Assembly (NCBI GenBank): GCA_937862815.1
Contig: CALMED010000002.1
Span: 186,001-250,000, forward strand
From: an uncultured Chitinophagaceae bacterium
GTDB lineage: Bacteria; Bacteroidota; Bacteroidia; Chitinophagales; Chitinophagaceae
Direction of reading: 5' to 3'
Length of the DNA: 64,000 nt
A program made the translations under genes and the position numbers. A model generated the notes under the pieces. The model saw nothing but the letters and a program-made list of their open reading frames with translations, made no database searches and was not told the DNA's origin. The stretch's first letter is position 1. Every line of letters begins with the position of its first letter. Positions 26,549 to 36,435 of this stretch are shown here, one piece after another.

Positions 26549-27751
26549 ATGAACGAACAGTTTACCCAACGCATTGCCGCCGAGCTGGAAGAGATCAAAG
26601 CCGCCGGCCTGTTTAAAACCGAACGCATCATCGAAAGCCCGCAGGGACCCGAAATACGGGTCAACGGCAAAATCGTCCTCAACTTCTGCGCTAATAACTA
26701 CCTCGGCTTGTCGGCGCACCCCAAGGTGATTGATGCCGCAAAAAAATACATTGATCTCCGGGGTTATGGTATGAGCAGCGTGCGCTTTATATGCGGCACG
26801 CAGGACATTCACAAGGAGCTGGAGGCTAAAATTTCAACCTTCCTCGGCACCGAAGACACCATCCTTTACGCCGCCGCCTTTGATGCCAACGGTGGGGTGT
26901 TTGAGCCGCTCTTCAACGAGCAGGATGCCATCATAAGCGATGCGCTCAATCATGCATCTATTATTGACGGCGTTCGCCTGTGCAAGGCCCAGCGTTACCG
27001 CTACGAACACAACAACATGGAAGACCTGGAGCGTCAACTCCAGGCAGCCGCCGGTGCCCGCAGCCGCATCATCGTTACCGACGGCAGCTTCAGTATGGAT
27101 GGCACCATTGCCCAGCTGGATAAAATTGTGGAGCTGGCAGAAAAATATGACGCCATCATTATGGTGGACGAGTGCCATTCCAGCGGCTTCCTGGGCAAGA
27201 CGGGCCGCGGCACCCACGAATACCGCGGCGTAATGGGTAAGATTGACATCATCACCGGTACCCTTGGCAAAGCCCTGGGCGGCGCCAGTGGCGGTTTCAC
27301 CAGCGGCCGCAAAGAAATCATTGAAATGCTGCGCCAGCGTTCGCGCCCGTACCTCTTCTCCAACACCCTCGCTCCCAGCATCGTAGGGGCTTCCATCGCC
27401 GTGATGGACCTGCTGAGTGAGACCACCGAGTTGCGGGATCAGCTGGAAGAAAACACCCGCTACTTCCGCACTCAAATGACAGCCGCCGGCTTCGACATTA
27501 AGCCAGGCGAGCATCCCATCGTTCCCATTATGCTGTACGATGCCGTGGTGGCCCAGCAGTTCGCCGCCCGCCTGCTTGATGAAGGCATTTACGTGATCGG
27601 CTTCTTCTTCCCCGTGGTGCCCAAGGGCCAGGCACGCATACGGGTACAACTCAGCGCTGCCCACGAAAGGTCCCACCTCGACCGGGCCATCGCCGCCTTT
27701 ACGAAAGTGGGCCGCGAACTGGGCGTTTTACCGGTATCCACCCCTGTTTAA
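26549..27751 (+). CDS. kbl: Glycine C-acetyltransferase (2-amino-3-ketobutyrate CoA ligase)
   Basis: A 400-residue PLP enzyme of the alpha-oxoamine synthase family that cleaves 2-amino-3-ketobutyrate with CoA to glycine and acetyl-CoA in threonine breakdown. Seen: [35 protein letters not shown] with the PLP-ring Asp, and the Schiff-base Lys in [14 protein letters not shown]. Length and the near-identity of these motifs to Kbl favour it over BioF, HemA or SPT. The usual partner tdh is not adjacent. Confidence 0.93.
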   Translation: MNEQFTQRIAAELEEIKAAGLFKTERIIESPQGPEIRVNGKIVLNFCANNYLGLSAHPKVIDAAKKYIDLRGYGMSSVRFICGTQDIHKELEAKISTFLGTEDTILYAAAFDANGGVFEPLFNEQDAIISDALNHASIIDGVRLCKAQRYRYEHNNMEDLERQLQAAAGARSRIIVTDGSFSMDGTIAQLDKIVELAEKYDAIIMVDECHSSGFLGKTGRGTHEYRGVMGKIDIITGTLGKALGGASGGFTSGRKEIIEMLRQRSRPYLFSNTLAPSIVGASIAVMDLLSETTELRDQLEENTRYFRTQMTAAGFDIKPGEHPIVPIMLYDAVVAQQFAARLLDEGIYVIGFFFPVVPKGQARIRVQLSAAHERSHLDRAIAAFTKVGRELGVLPVSTPV

Positions 27752-27766
27752 CCCCTTCTGCCAACC

Positions 27767-28294
27767 ATGCGCATCACCTGCATTCTTCTCTTCCTGTTGC
27801 TGAGCCTGGGTATACAGGCGCAGCAAGCCCAAAAGGTTGTGTTTCCCCGCGACTTCCTGGGCAATTGGAAAGGAACGCTTTCCTGGGAGGTGCCCGGAAA
27901 ACCATCCCGCAGCTTTGCCATGCGCCTGCAGGTACTACCGGCCGACAGTGGCCGCTATATCTGGCAGATCAGGTACGGGGATGACGGATCCGACAACCGC
28001 CCTTATCTGCTCGTGCCGGCAGACAGCAGCAAAGGACACTGGAGAATTGATGAGCGGAACGGTATTGTACTGGATGCCTGGTGGATCGGGCAGCAACTCG
28101 TCAGCGTTTTCAGCGTTGAGGGGAACTCCGTTATAACCCGGTATCAGCTCGATACCCGGGGGTTGCAGGTTGAGATGATCTCCTTCCCGGCAAGGGCAAC
28201 TTCCACGACGGGTGGTAAGCACAACATCCCTCCTGTAGACAATTATTCCATCCAAAGTATACAGCACGGGGTGCTGCAAAAAATGAAACCATGA
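27767..28294 (+). CDS. Exported protein of unknown function upstream of the beta-lactamase
   Basis: A 175-residue protein with a signal peptide (ILLFLLLSLGIQAQQ) and a strand-rich body (WKGTLSWEVPGKPSRSF, WQIRYGDDG, GHWRIDERNG, LDAWWIGQQLVSVF) that looks like a lipocalin- or fatty-acid-binding-like barrel. The fold is inference. It lies 15 bases after kbl and overlaps the class D beta-lactamase gene by four bases (ATGA), so it is translationally coupled to that gene. Confidence 0.75.
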   Translation: MRITCILLFLLLSLGIQAQQAQKVVFPRDFLGNWKGTLSWEVPGKPSRSFAMRLQVLPADSGRYIWQIRYGDDGSDNRPYLLVPADSSKGHWRIDERNGIVLDAWWIGQQLVSVFSVEGNSVITRYQLDTRGLQVEMISFPARATSTTGGKHNIPPVDNYSIQSIQHGVLQKMKP

Positions 28295-29145
28295 ATACAA
28301 ATCCGATCACATCTTTTCCATTGCGCCTTTTTCTTTCGCTGCTCGTATCTGTGGCCCTGCTTCAGGGGTGTTCCATCAATAATATCCGCATTGACAAGAA
28401 CCTCAAAACCTATTTCGACCAATACGAGGCCACGGGCAGCTTTGCCCTGTTCGACAATGCACAGGCGAAGTTCACCATCTACGACTCCGCAGCCTTCCGC
28501 AAGCGTTATGCACCCGCTTCCACCTTTAAAATCGTCAACTCCCTCATTGGAGTGGAAACCGGTGTGATCAGCAGTGAAAACATGACCCTGCCCTGGGACG
28601 GAGTGTACCGTACCGGTCCCGGCGGCGACACGCTCCACAACTGGAACCGCGAGCTTACCATGGCCGAAGCCTTCCGCGTATCGGCGGTGCCCTATTTCCA
28701 GGAAGTGGCCCGCCGCATTGGCCGCGATACCCTGCAGCGGTACCTCGATACGCTTTCCTACGGCAATAAGAACTGCAGCGGATCTATTGACTCATTCTGG
28801 CTCAACCAGACCCTGCTCATCTCGCCCGACGAGCAACTGGGCCTGGTGAAACGCCTTTACTTCGACCAGCTTCCCTTTCAGAAGCGTACCCAGCAACTCG
28901 TGCGCAAGGTGATGCTGCAGGAAGACAACACCCTCTACAAGCTGAGTTACAAAACCGGCTGGGGCCGCGATGCCGCCGGTCGCCACACCGGCTGGGTTGT
29001 GGGCTGGATCGAAGAAAACCGTCGCCCCTACTTTTTTGTACTGCTGTTGCAGGCGGACCAGCCGGGGTACGACATGGTGGGCCGGCGCATTGCCCTGCTC
29101 AAAACCATCCTGTCCCATTACGATTTCATGAAAGGAAAAAAGTAA
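28291..29145 (+). CDS. Class D beta-lactamase/penicillin-binding-type lipoprotein
   Basis: A 284-residue lipoprotein: lipobox LLQGC with Cys27, then a serine-active penicillin-recognising domain. All class D elements are visible: S77-T-F-K80, S131-A-V, Y157-G-N159, K221-T-G223, and HTGWVVGWIEEN after it. This is the OXA-type pattern. Such proteins hydrolyse beta-lactams or act as sensors; the gene has no adjacent BlaR/BlaI regulators. Overlaps the preceding exported protein by ATGA. Whether it gives resistance cannot be told from sequence. Confidence 0.9.
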   Translation: MNTNPITSFPLRLFLSLLVSVALLQGCSINNIRIDKNLKTYFDQYEATGSFALFDNAQAKFTIYDSAAFRKRYAPASTFKIVNSLIGVETGVISSENMTLPWDGVYRTGPGGDTLHNWNRELTMAEAFRVSAVPYFQEVARRIGRDTLQRYLDTLSYGNKNCSGSIDSFWLNQTLLISPDEQLGLVKRLYFDQLPFQKRTQQLVRKVMLQEDNTLYKLSYKTGWGRDAAGRHTGWVVGWIEENRRPYFFVLLLQADQPGYDMVGRRIALLKTILSHYDFMKGKK

Positions 29146-29189
29146 AGCCGGTTGTGGTTTGATTTTTGCCGGAACCTCACGGACCGCAC

Positions 29190-30212
29190 ATGCCGCTCTC
29201 ATTTGCCCATACGGAATACCTGCTGCTCTTATTGCTGCTCCTGCCCGCCGGCTGGTGGATCTACCGCAACCTGCAATGGAAGCAGAAGGTACGCCGCCAG
29301 TTGGGCGATACCGGGCTGGTGGAACAGCTGACGGCCGGCTACAGTCATAAACGCTACCGCTGGCAATACCGGGGTCTGCTGGCTGGCTGCTGCCTGCTGA
29401 TCCTCGCCCTGGCCCAACCGCGCCTGCGGGGCACAGGGGAGGCGCCGGTTCGCAGCGGCCGGGATGTGCTGGTGGTGCTGGATGTGAGCCGGAGCATGCT
29501 GGCCACCGACGTCAAGCCAAGCCGGTTGGAAAAGGCGAAACAGTTCGTTGCCCGCCTCAGCGACCGGCTTACCGACGACCGCACCGGCCTGCTTCTTTTT
29601 GCCGGTAACGCCTACCTGGCCATGCCGCTTACGGCCGACCAGGGCGCTGTGCGTCTCTTCCTGCAGGCGGCCACGCCCGATGCCGTACCGCTGCAGGGAA
29701 CAGTTATCGGCCAGGCACTCACGCTGGCCGCTCAAAGCTTTCCCCGCCATTCCAGCCGCCACCAGATCGTGGTGCTGCTCACCGATGGCGAAGACCACGA
29801 TGCCACGGCCATGGAAGCGGCTACGGCTCTCCGGGAGCAGGGCATCCAACTACTCGTGCTGGGATTGGGCACAGCAGAGGGCGCCCAACTGGTGGATCCA
29901 GCCACCGGCGGGCAGAAGAAAGACCGCCAGGGGCAGGTGGTGGTGAGCAAGCTCAACGAGCCGTTGCTGCGGGAGATGGCGGCCGCGGCGGGGGGCATGT
30001 ACGGCAACCTGCAACAAACCGATGTCCTTTTGCAGGAGGTGGTGGAGGTGGTGGAACAGTTTCAGAAAAAAGCAGCCGCCGGCGAAACAGCCACAGCTGT
30101 TTACCTGCCACTCTTTCCCTGGCTGCTGGCCCTGGCCCTGGTCTTGCTGGTAGCTGCCACGCTGCTGCCGGAACGGAAAGCTACGTCGCAGGCAGAAGGC
30201 CGCTTAACCTGA
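29190..30212 (+). CDS. VWA-domain membrane protein (BatB-like)
   Basis: A 340-residue membrane protein: helices near residues 8-24 and 57-75, a von Willebrand A domain with an intact MIDAS (DVSRSM, then the TxxG region and LLTDGEDHD), and a C-terminal helix (LFPWLLALALVLLVAATLL). This is the Bat (Bacteroides aerotolerance) layout. The ATG at 29190 is chosen over a TTG eight codons earlier. The next gene is a BatC-like TPR protein, 24 bases away. Confidence 0.87.
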   Translation: MPLSFAHTEYLLLLLLLLPAGWWIYRNLQWKQKVRRQLGDTGLVEQLTAGYSHKRYRWQYRGLLAGCCLLILALAQPRLRGTGEAPVRSGRDVLVVLDVSRSMLATDVKPSRLEKAKQFVARLSDRLTDDRTGLLLFAGNAYLAMPLTADQGAVRLFLQAATPDAVPLQGTVIGQALTLAAQSFPRHSSRHQIVVLLTDGEDHDATAMEAATALREQGIQLLVLGLGTAEGAQLVDPATGGQKKDRQGQVVVSKLNEPLLREMAAAAGGMYGNLQQTDVLLQEVVEVVEQFQKKAAAGETATAVYLPLFPWLLALALVLLVAATLLPERKATSQAEGRLT

Positions 30213-30236
30213 CAAAAAAACGGAAAAGCGAAAAAT

Positions 30237-30839
30237 ATGTACCGCATTTTCTTTCTCCTGCTACTGCCCTTGCAGCTCCCGGCGCAAACGACCCGGCTGC
30301 AGGAGGGCAACCGTGCGTATAAAGCGGGCGACTATCCTGCGGCCGCGGCCGCCTACCGCCAGGCCCTTGCCGGTGGGGGCGCTCCCCCAGCGCAATACAA
30401 CCTGGGCAACGCCCTGTTCCAACAGCAGGTTTTTGATGAGGCCCTGGCTGCCTACGAAGCTGTGATTGCTGCCGGCAACCGCAACCTGCGGGTAAAAGCC
30501 CTCTACAACAAAGGGGTGGTGCACCACAACCGTAACGAATTGCCGGCTGCCATTGAAGCCTACAAGGAAGCGCTGCGGCTTGCCCCGGGGGATGCGGAGA
30601 TCCGCACCAACCTCCAGCTGGCCCTCACCGCCCGCCGGAAACAGCAACAGCAGGAGCAACAACAGCAACAACCGCAGCCCAAAGAACAGCAGCAACCGCA
30701 GCCATGCCCGGCCGCATCCAAACTCAACCGGCGCCAGGCGGAACAATACCTCAAGGCATTGGAACAAAAGGAGCGGGAGTTGCAGGAAAAAATGCAGAAA
30801 AAAGCCGGCGGTTTGGCCCAGCCGGATAAAGACTGGTAA
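30237..30839 (+). CDS. TPR protein (BatC-like), secreted
   Basis: A 200-residue periplasmic protein: signal peptide ending LQLPAQ, three tetratricopeptide-like repeats (GNRAYKAGDYPAAAAAYRQA, LGNALFQQQVFDEALAAYEA, NKGVVHHNRNELPAAIEAYK), then a Gln-rich low-complexity stretch (about 137-160), and a C-terminal coiled coil (AEQYLKALEQKERELQEKMQK). It matches the BatC companion of VWA Bat proteins. BatA, BatD and BatE are not in this window. Confidence 0.85.
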   Translation: MYRIFFLLLLPLQLPAQTTRLQEGNRAYKAGDYPAAAAAYRQALAGGGAPPAQYNLGNALFQQQVFDEALAAYEAVIAAGNRNLRVKALYNKGVVHHNRNELPAAIEAYKEALRLAPGDAEIRTNLQLALTARRKQQQQEQQQQQPQPKEQQQPQPCPAASKLNRRQAEQYLKALEQKERELQEKMQKKAGGLAQPDKDW

Positions 30840-30876
30840 TCTCCCCGACGCCCCAACCTTAGCAGGCTTTCTTTGT

Positions 30877-30884
30877 TACCTTTG
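30877..30884 (+). promoter_or_regulatory. -7 box for ispG (TACCTTTG)
   Basis: Exact TAnnTTTG match 39 bases before the ispG ATG, in the gap after the BatC-like gene. No TTG at the expected distance. Confidence 0.5.
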
Positions 30885-30923
30885 CGGCAACCGGCCATCA
30901 ACCGGTATAAAATCCATTTTTTC

Positions 30924-32966
30924 ATGTTGTTGTACGCTCCCTCTCTCACCCGTTACCAACGCCTGGCCACCCGCGAAGTGCGCATCGGCGACCTGCTGCT
31001 GGGCAATTTTCATCCCATCCGGGTCCAGACCATGACCACCACCGACACCCTCGACACCCGGGCAACGGTGGAGCAGAGCATCCGGTGCATTGAGGCCGGC
31101 GCCGAGCTGGTTCGCATCACCGCCCCCTCCCGCAAGGAAGCAGGAAACCTGCAGGCCATCAAAGACGAACTGCGGAAACGCGGTTACAATACACCGTTAG
31201 TCGCCGATATCCACTTCACCCCTAATGCGGCGGAAATTGCCGCCCGCATCGTGGAGAAAGTGCGGGTAAACCCCGGCAACTACGTAGACAAAAAGAAGTT
31301 TGAACAAATTGAATACACCGATGCGGAGTACGCCGAAGAGATTGACCGCATCCGCGAACGGTTCACCCCGTTGGTGCGCATCTGCAAGGAGCATGGCACC
31401 GCCCTGCGCATCGGCACCAACCATGGTTCCCTGAGCGACCGCATCATGAGCCGCTACGGCGATACGGCCATCGGCATGGTGGAAAGTGCCATGGAATTCC
31501 TGCGCATTGCCCGCGATGAATCGTTTCACAACACCGTCCTCAGCATGAAGAGCAGTAACCCACAGGTGATGGTACAGGCCTACCGCCTGCTGGTTACCAC
31601 CATGCTGCAGGAATTTGGTGAGGCATACCCCCTGCACCTTGGCGTTACTGAAGCGGGCGACGGGGAAGATGGCCGGGTGAAAAGCGCCGCCGGCATCGGC
31701 ACCTTGCTGGAAGACGGCATTGGAGATACCGTACGCGTGAGCCTCACCGAAGATCCCGAGCTGGAAATACCGGTATGCCGCGACCTCGTGAAGCGCTACA
31801 CCACTCCCCCCGAAATGCAGCACTGCACCCTCGGCGTGGTGCCGGCCATCAGTGCTCCGCTGCCGTATGATCCGTATGCCTACAAACGTCGTGAAACCTT
31901 TGCGGTGAGCAACATCGGGGGTACCCAGGTGCCCGTGGTGGTGGCCGACCTCAGCAAAATACCCGCTATTACACCGCTGCACCTGGAAGCGGTAGGTTAC
32001 CGCTACGACGAACCCACCGATAAATGGAGCATCGGCGACATGGCGGCCGATTATATTTTTACCGGCCACCAACTGCTCCGTTTTGAACTACCCGGCACGC
32101 TCAAAGTGCTGGTGTATCCCGAAACCTGGAAGGACGCTTCCCGCACCCCGGCCGGTGAGGACAAATATTTTCCGCTGTTTATGGACAGTGGGTACGCCAC
32201 CGCCGAAGCAAAAAGCAACCTGCTCAACTTTGTAATGGTGGATTGCTTCAACGACGAAACACCGCTCAACGACTATACCTACTTCGACCAGTTGGGCAAC
32301 GACCCCGCCGTGGTGCTCTGCCTCAGCAGTACCAACCGCAACGCCATGCAGAGTGTGCGCCGCATGTTCATTGAACTGCTGCAACGCGGCATCCGCAACC
32401 CGGTGGTCCTGATGACCGACAGTTACTGGAACACCACCGATGAACACCTCATCCACTTTACCACCGAAACCGGGGCGCTCCTGCTCGACGGACTGGGCGA
32501 CGGTCTCTGCCTGGGCCTTAACAGCAACAGCTACCGTCTGCTGGCCGACTCGTACGAACAGGTCAATGCCAGCGGCCGGAACTACCTGAACAATCAAAGC
32601 CCCGAACAATTCATCAACAACACCGCTTTCAGCATCCTCCAGGCCACCCGCACCCGCATATCTAAAACCGAATACATTTCCTGTCCCAGCTGCGGCCGTA
32701 CCCTCTTCGACCTGCAGGAGACCACCGCTAAAATTCGGGCCGTGACCCACCACCTTAAAGGCGTGAAGATTGCCATCATGGGCTGCATCGTAAACGGTCC
32801 GGGCGAAATGGCCGATGCCGACTTTGGCTATGTGGGAAGCGGACCGGGTAAGATCACGCTTTACAAAGGCAAGGAAATTGTAAAACGCAACATCGACAGC
32901 GAAGTGGCGGTGCAGGAACTCATCAACCTGCTGAAAGAATACGATGCCTGGGTGGAACCTGCCTGA
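30924..32966 (+). CDS. ispG: 4-Hydroxy-3-methylbut-2-enyl diphosphate synthase, long form
   Basis: A 680-residue iron-sulfur enzyme of the MEP isoprenoid pathway that reductively opens the cyclic diphosphate MEcPP to HMBPP. The N-terminal TIM barrel (VQTMTTTDTLDTRATVEQ, LVADIHFTPNAA, RIGTNHGSLSDRI) is followed by an extra central domain (about 270-560) absent from the 370-residue E. coli enzyme and typical of plant and Bacteroidota proteins. The C-terminal cluster domain has SCPSCGRTLFDL and GCIVNGPGEM. The ATG at 30924 is preferred. It supplies precursors for carotenoids, among others. Confidence 0.96.
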   Translation: MLLYAPSLTRYQRLATREVRIGDLLLGNFHPIRVQTMTTTDTLDTRATVEQSIRCIEAGAELVRITAPSRKEAGNLQAIKDELRKRGYNTPLVADIHFTPNAAEIAARIVEKVRVNPGNYVDKKKFEQIEYTDAEYAEEIDRIRERFTPLVRICKEHGTALRIGTNHGSLSDRIMSRYGDTAIGMVESAMEFLRIARDESFHNTVLSMKSSNPQVMVQAYRLLVTTMLQEFGEAYPLHLGVTEAGDGEDGRVKSAAGIGTLLEDGIGDTVRVSLTEDPELEIPVCRDLVKRYTTPPEMQHCTLGVVPAISAPLPYDPYAYKRRETFAVSNIGGTQVPVVVADLSKIPAITPLHLEAVGYRYDEPTDKWSIGDMAADYIFTGHQLLRFELPGTLKVLVYPETWKDASRTPAGEDKYFPLFMDSGYATAEAKSNLLNFVMVDCFNDETPLNDYTYFDQLGNDPAVVLCLSSTNRNAMQSVRRMFIELLQRGIRNPVVLMTDSYWNTTDEHLIHFTTETGALLLDGLGDGLCLGLNSNSYRLLADSYEQVNASGRNYLNNQSPEQFINNTAFSILQATRTRISKTEYISCPSCGRTLFDLQETTAKIRAVTHHLKGVKIAIMGCIVNGPGEMADADFGYVGSGPGKITLYKGKEIVKRNIDSEVAVQELINLLKEYDAWVEPA

Positions 32967-32967
32967 G

Positions 32968-32975
32968 TATCTTTG
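32968..32975 (+). promoter_or_regulatory. -7 box for the lipoprotein gene (TATCTTTG)
   Basis: Exact TAnnTTTG match beginning two bases after the ispG stop, 22 bases before the ATG at 32998. Confidence 0.5.
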
Positions 32976-32997
32976 CTATACCAATAACACAACGTAC

Positions 32998-33801
32998 ATG
33001 CATCTTTATTCCCTCAGTTCCCGCCATCACTTTCGGCCGGCATTACTGCTGTTTGCTTTTATCGCATTGCTCAGCTCCTGCAGCATGCACGAAGAAATTG
33101 ATCTCAGTGTCAACGGTAATGGCTCGTACGAATCCCGCATAGATATGAGTCCCATGCTGGAGCTGATGGCCGGTATTTCTAACCAGCCCGACAGTATCAT
33201 GAATGAGGTTCGTGATACGATCCTCCCGCTTCATGCGATGGCAGCGGGCATGGAAAACGATCTTACCCCGCAGGAGCTGGCTTATCTCAGCAATACCGTG
33301 TTGCGGATGCAGGTAGATATGAAGGAAAAGAAAATGGAGATTCGCGTGAAGTCGCCCGTAAAAAATGCGGCCGATCTCAGGGATTACTTCAGGGCTCTTC
33401 AACGACTCGATTCGCTGATGGCGGTTAAAAAGCGGGAGGAACCGCAGCAGGATGCAAGCGGGCAGATGCCCAACCTGCTCTCCTCATTAGGCGGGAGTAT
33501 GCCGGGAGGTAACGCTCTCCCCTTTAAGCCGTCCCCTTATGTTGTAACAGATACCTCCATTGAACGCCTCACGGTATCAGCCGATGAGTTAATGAACGAA
33601 ATGGGCGATCAGGCACAGGGTGCTGCCATGTTTTTCAGCCAGGTGAATTACACCACCACCATCAAACTGCCCCGCGTGGTGAAACGGGTGGAAGGCAAAA
33701 ACCTGAAACTGGGCGGGGATAAGCGCTCTCTTTTTTTCTCCGCTTCACTGCAGGACCTGGTAGACAATCCCGCAGCCGGTGCATTTAAAGTGGTGTTCTG
33801 A
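32998..33801 (+). CDS. Lipoprotein of unknown function
   Basis: A 267-residue lipoprotein with lipobox LLSSC near residue 29. The mature part begins with strand-like EIDLSVNGNGSYESRIDMS, then a helical middle and a Pro/Gly/Met-rich linker (about 160-190), ending VNYTTTIKLPRVVKRVEGKN. The overall pattern recalls small LppM-like or DUF-type envelope lipoproteins, but no family is recognised with confidence. The ATG at 32998 places the signal peptide correctly. Confidence 0.7.
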   Translation: MHLYSLSSRHHFRPALLLFAFIALLSSCSMHEEIDLSVNGNGSYESRIDMSPMLELMAGISNQPDSIMNEVRDTILPLHAMAAGMENDLTPQELAYLSNTVLRMQVDMKEKKMEIRVKSPVKNAADLRDYFRALQRLDSLMAVKKREEPQQDASGQMPNLLSSLGGSMPGGNALPFKPSPYVVTDTSIERLTVSADELMNEMGDQAQGAAMFFSQVNYTTTIKLPRVVKRVEGKNLKLGGDKRSLFFSASLQDLVDNPAAGAFKVVF

Positions 33802-33897
33802 CCCGTAAGGGCGGAGTGGTATCCCATGTTTAACACAAGGGTCGCGTAAAGACTACGGATTTCGTATCGCACAAAAAGTGCGCACAAAGCTGATTGT

Positions 33898-35502
33898 ATG
33901 CAAACAGATATTCTCGTCATTGGCTCCGGAATTGCGGGCCTCACCTTTGCCATCAAAATAGCGGAGGCCTGCCCGGATAAGCAGGTGCTGGTGGTAACCA
34001 AGGCCCGGGCCGATGAAACCAATACCAAGTATGCCCAGGGGGGCATTGCCGTGGTAAATGACCTGGAAAACGACAGCTTCGATAAGCACATTGACGATAC
34101 ACTTATAGCCGGCGATGGCCTCTGCAACAAAGAGGTGGTGGAGCTTGTGGTGAAGGAAGGCCCGCAACGGGTGCATGAAATCATTGAATGGGGAGCCCGT
34201 TTCGATAAAGGTCAGGACGGCGACTATGCCCTGGGTCGCGAAGGCGGACACAGCGAGCACCGCATCCTGCACCACAAAGATGTAACCGGCGCCGAAATGG
34301 AACGGGCCCTGCTGGAAACCGTACGCCGCCTGTCTAATTTAACCATGGTGAGCCACTACTTTGTGGTGGACCTCATCACCCAGCACCACCTGGGCTATCT
34401 TGTTACCAAGTCCACCCCCGATGTGCAATGCTACGGCGTGTATGCGCTCAACCTGCAGACCAATCACATTGAAATTTTGCAGGCAACGGTTACCCTGCTG
34501 GCCACCGGTGGTAACGGGCAGGTGTACCGCACCACCACCAATCCCTCCATCGCCACCGGCGACGGTGTGGCCATGGTGTACCGGGCTAAAGGCCGGATCG
34601 AAAACATGGAATTCATCCAGTTTCATCCCACTGCGCTTTTTGAAGCCGGGCAGAAAGGACAGGCTTTTCTCATCACCGAAGCGGTGCGGGGCGATGGCGG
34701 TATCCTGCGCAACCACAAGGGTGAGGCGTTTATGGAGCGGTACGATGAGCGCAAAGACCTGGCCCCCCGTGATATCGTGGCCCGCGCCATTGACAACGAA
34801 ATGAAGATCAACGGTACCGAGCATGTATGGCTCGATTGCCGCCACATGGGCCTCGACCAGTTTGTGCATCATTTTCCCAACATCTATGAAAAGTGCAAAA
34901 ACCTGGGCATTGATGTAACGCAACAAATGATACCGGTGGCGCCTGCTGCTCACTACAGTTGCGGCGGGATTAAAACAGACGCCTGGGGCCGCACTTCCAT
35001 CCGCAACCTGTACGCCGCCGGCGAATGTGCCAGCACCGGTTTACACGGCGCCAACCGGCTCGCCAGCAATTCGCTGCTCGAAGCCATGGTATTTGCCCAC
35101 CGCAGCTGCCTCGATGCGGTGGAGACGCTCAAGCGCCCCCAACCGTCACAACCGGTACAATTGCCGGAATGGAATGCTAAAGGTACCAGCGCTCCCCGGG
35201 AGATGATCCTGCTGACGCAAAGCCTCAAAGAATTGCAGCAGGTGATGAGCGATTACGTGGGCATCGTGCGCAACACCGTGCGTCTGCAACGGGCCAGTCG
35301 CCGGCTCGACCTGCTCTGGGAAGAAACGGAAGCGTTGTACCGAAGTACCGTGATCTCACCCCAGATCATGGAACTGCGTAACATGATCACCATCGGCTAC
35401 CTCATCACCAAGGGTGCTTCCTTCCGCAAGGAAAGCCGTGGTTTGCATTTCAATACCGATTTCCCGGAAAAGAGCGGACTGGTTCAGCATATTGTACTAT
35501 AG
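33898..35502 (+). CDS. nadB: L-aspartate oxidase
   Basis: A 534-residue flavoprotein, first enzyme of de novo NAD synthesis, oxidising aspartate to iminoaspartate. FAD motif VIGSGIAGLTFAIKIA at the N-terminus, substrate-region EGGHSEHRILHHKDVTGAEM, ATGGNGQVYRTTTNPSIATGDG, HPTALFE, and SCGGIKTDAWGRTS with the C-terminal capping helices. nadA and nadC are not adjacent. It precedes the acyltransferase gene by 30 bases. Confidence 0.95.
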   Translation: MQTDILVIGSGIAGLTFAIKIAEACPDKQVLVVTKARADETNTKYAQGGIAVVNDLENDSFDKHIDDTLIAGDGLCNKEVVELVVKEGPQRVHEIIEWGARFDKGQDGDYALGREGGHSEHRILHHKDVTGAEMERALLETVRRLSNLTMVSHYFVVDLITQHHLGYLVTKSTPDVQCYGVYALNLQTNHIEILQATVTLLATGGNGQVYRTTTNPSIATGDGVAMVYRAKGRIENMEFIQFHPTALFEAGQKGQAFLITEAVRGDGGILRNHKGEAFMERYDERKDLAPRDIVARAIDNEMKINGTEHVWLDCRHMGLDQFVHHFPNIYEKCKNLGIDVTQQMIPVAPAAHYSCGGIKTDAWGRTSIRNLYAAGECASTGLHGANRLASNSLLEAMVFAHRSCLDAVETLKRPQPSQPVQLPEWNAKGTSAPREMILLTQSLKELQQVMSDYVGIVRNTVRLQRASRRLDLLWEETEALYRSTVISPQIMELRNMITIGYLITKGASFRKESRGLHFNTDFPEKSGLVQHIVL

Positions 35503-35532
35503 CAGGCACACAAAAGGAATTACTTTTATACC

Positions 35533-36435
35533 ATGTATTACCTGGTGTATTTCCTACTCAAAGCGCTTTCGCTCTTGCCCTTACGGGTGCTCTACCTGCT
35601 GAGTGATACCATATATGTACTCATGGTTTATGTTTTTGGCTACCGCCGCAGCATCGTGGAGCAAAACCTGCTCACGGCTTTCCCGGAAAAATCAGCAACA
35701 GAGCGCCGCCGCATCCTGAAAGCGTTTTACCACAATCTGTGCGACACGTTTGTGGAAATTATCAAACTGCTGAGCTGGGACCGCGAAGAGATCCTGCGCC
35801 GGATGGAAGGCAATATCAGCCTGCTGAATGCCCGGGAAGGCGGGGAGCAAAGCGTACAGTTGATGTCGGGACATTTCTTTAACTGGGAAATAGCCAACCT
35901 CGCGGTGGCCGCCCGTTGCCGCCTGCCTTTTCTGGGTGTTTACATGCCCCTCACCAGTAAAGTGATGGACCGCATCTTCCGGGACTTCCGTACGAAAACC
36001 GGCACCATCCTTATTCCCGCCACCGACTTTAAAAACAATGCAGGCGAATACCTGCGGAAGCAGTACGCCCTCATCCTGGTGGGCGACCAGAACCCAGGCA
36101 ACCCCGGCAACGCCTGGTGGCTGCATTTCTTCGACAGGCCTGCACCGTTTGTAAAAGGACCCGCCAAAGGCGCAATCAGTCGCAACACGGTGGTGCTTTA
36201 CGCCGACTTCTACAAAATAAAACGCGGGTACTACCGGTTTGACATTGAACTGGTAACCGACCAGCCCGGCAAATTCACGGAAGAGGAATTAACCCGCCTG
36301 CTGGTGCGCCGGGTGGAAGCATCGGTGCGGCAACGGCCCGATAATTATCTCTGGAGCCACCGCCGCTGGAAGCACAGCTGGAAACCGGAGTATTCCACCA
36401 ACTGGATTGATACCACGCCGCCGCCGGCTCCTTAG
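35533..36435 (+). CDS. Lipid A biosynthesis acyltransferase (LpxL/HtrB family)
   Basis: A 300-residue membrane-associated acyltransferase that adds a secondary acyl chain to lipid A. One N-terminal helix, then the catalytic H-x4-E in GHFFNWE, followed by a typical GVYMPLTSKVMDRIF and a GDQNPGNPGNAWWLHFFDR loop with the FFGR-like substrate region. Standard length. A one-mismatch -7 box (TACTTTTA) ends five bases before the ATG. Its stop overlaps that of the converging persulfide dioxygenase gene by four bases. Confidence 0.9.
   Translation: MYYLVYFLLKALSLLPLRVLYLLSDTIYVLMVYVFGYRRSIVEQNLLTAFPEKSATERRRILKAFYHNLCDTFVEIIKLLSWDREEILRRMEGNISLLNAREGGEQSVQLMSGHFFNWEIANLAVAARCRLPFLGVYMPLTSKVMDRIFRDFRTKTGTILIPATDFKNNAGEYLRKQYALILVGDQNPGNPGNAWWLHFFDRPAPFVKGPAKGAISRNTVVLYADFYKIKRGYYRFDIELVTDQPGKFTEEELTRLLVRRVEASVRQRPDNYLWSHRRWKHSWKPEYSTNWIDTTPPPAP

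Noticed and set aside
30640-30720. CAG/CAA-rich tract as a tandem repeat or CRISPR-like array
   Set aside because: It encodes an irregular Gln/Pro-rich stretch in the BatC-like protein; no fixed repeat unit or spacers.
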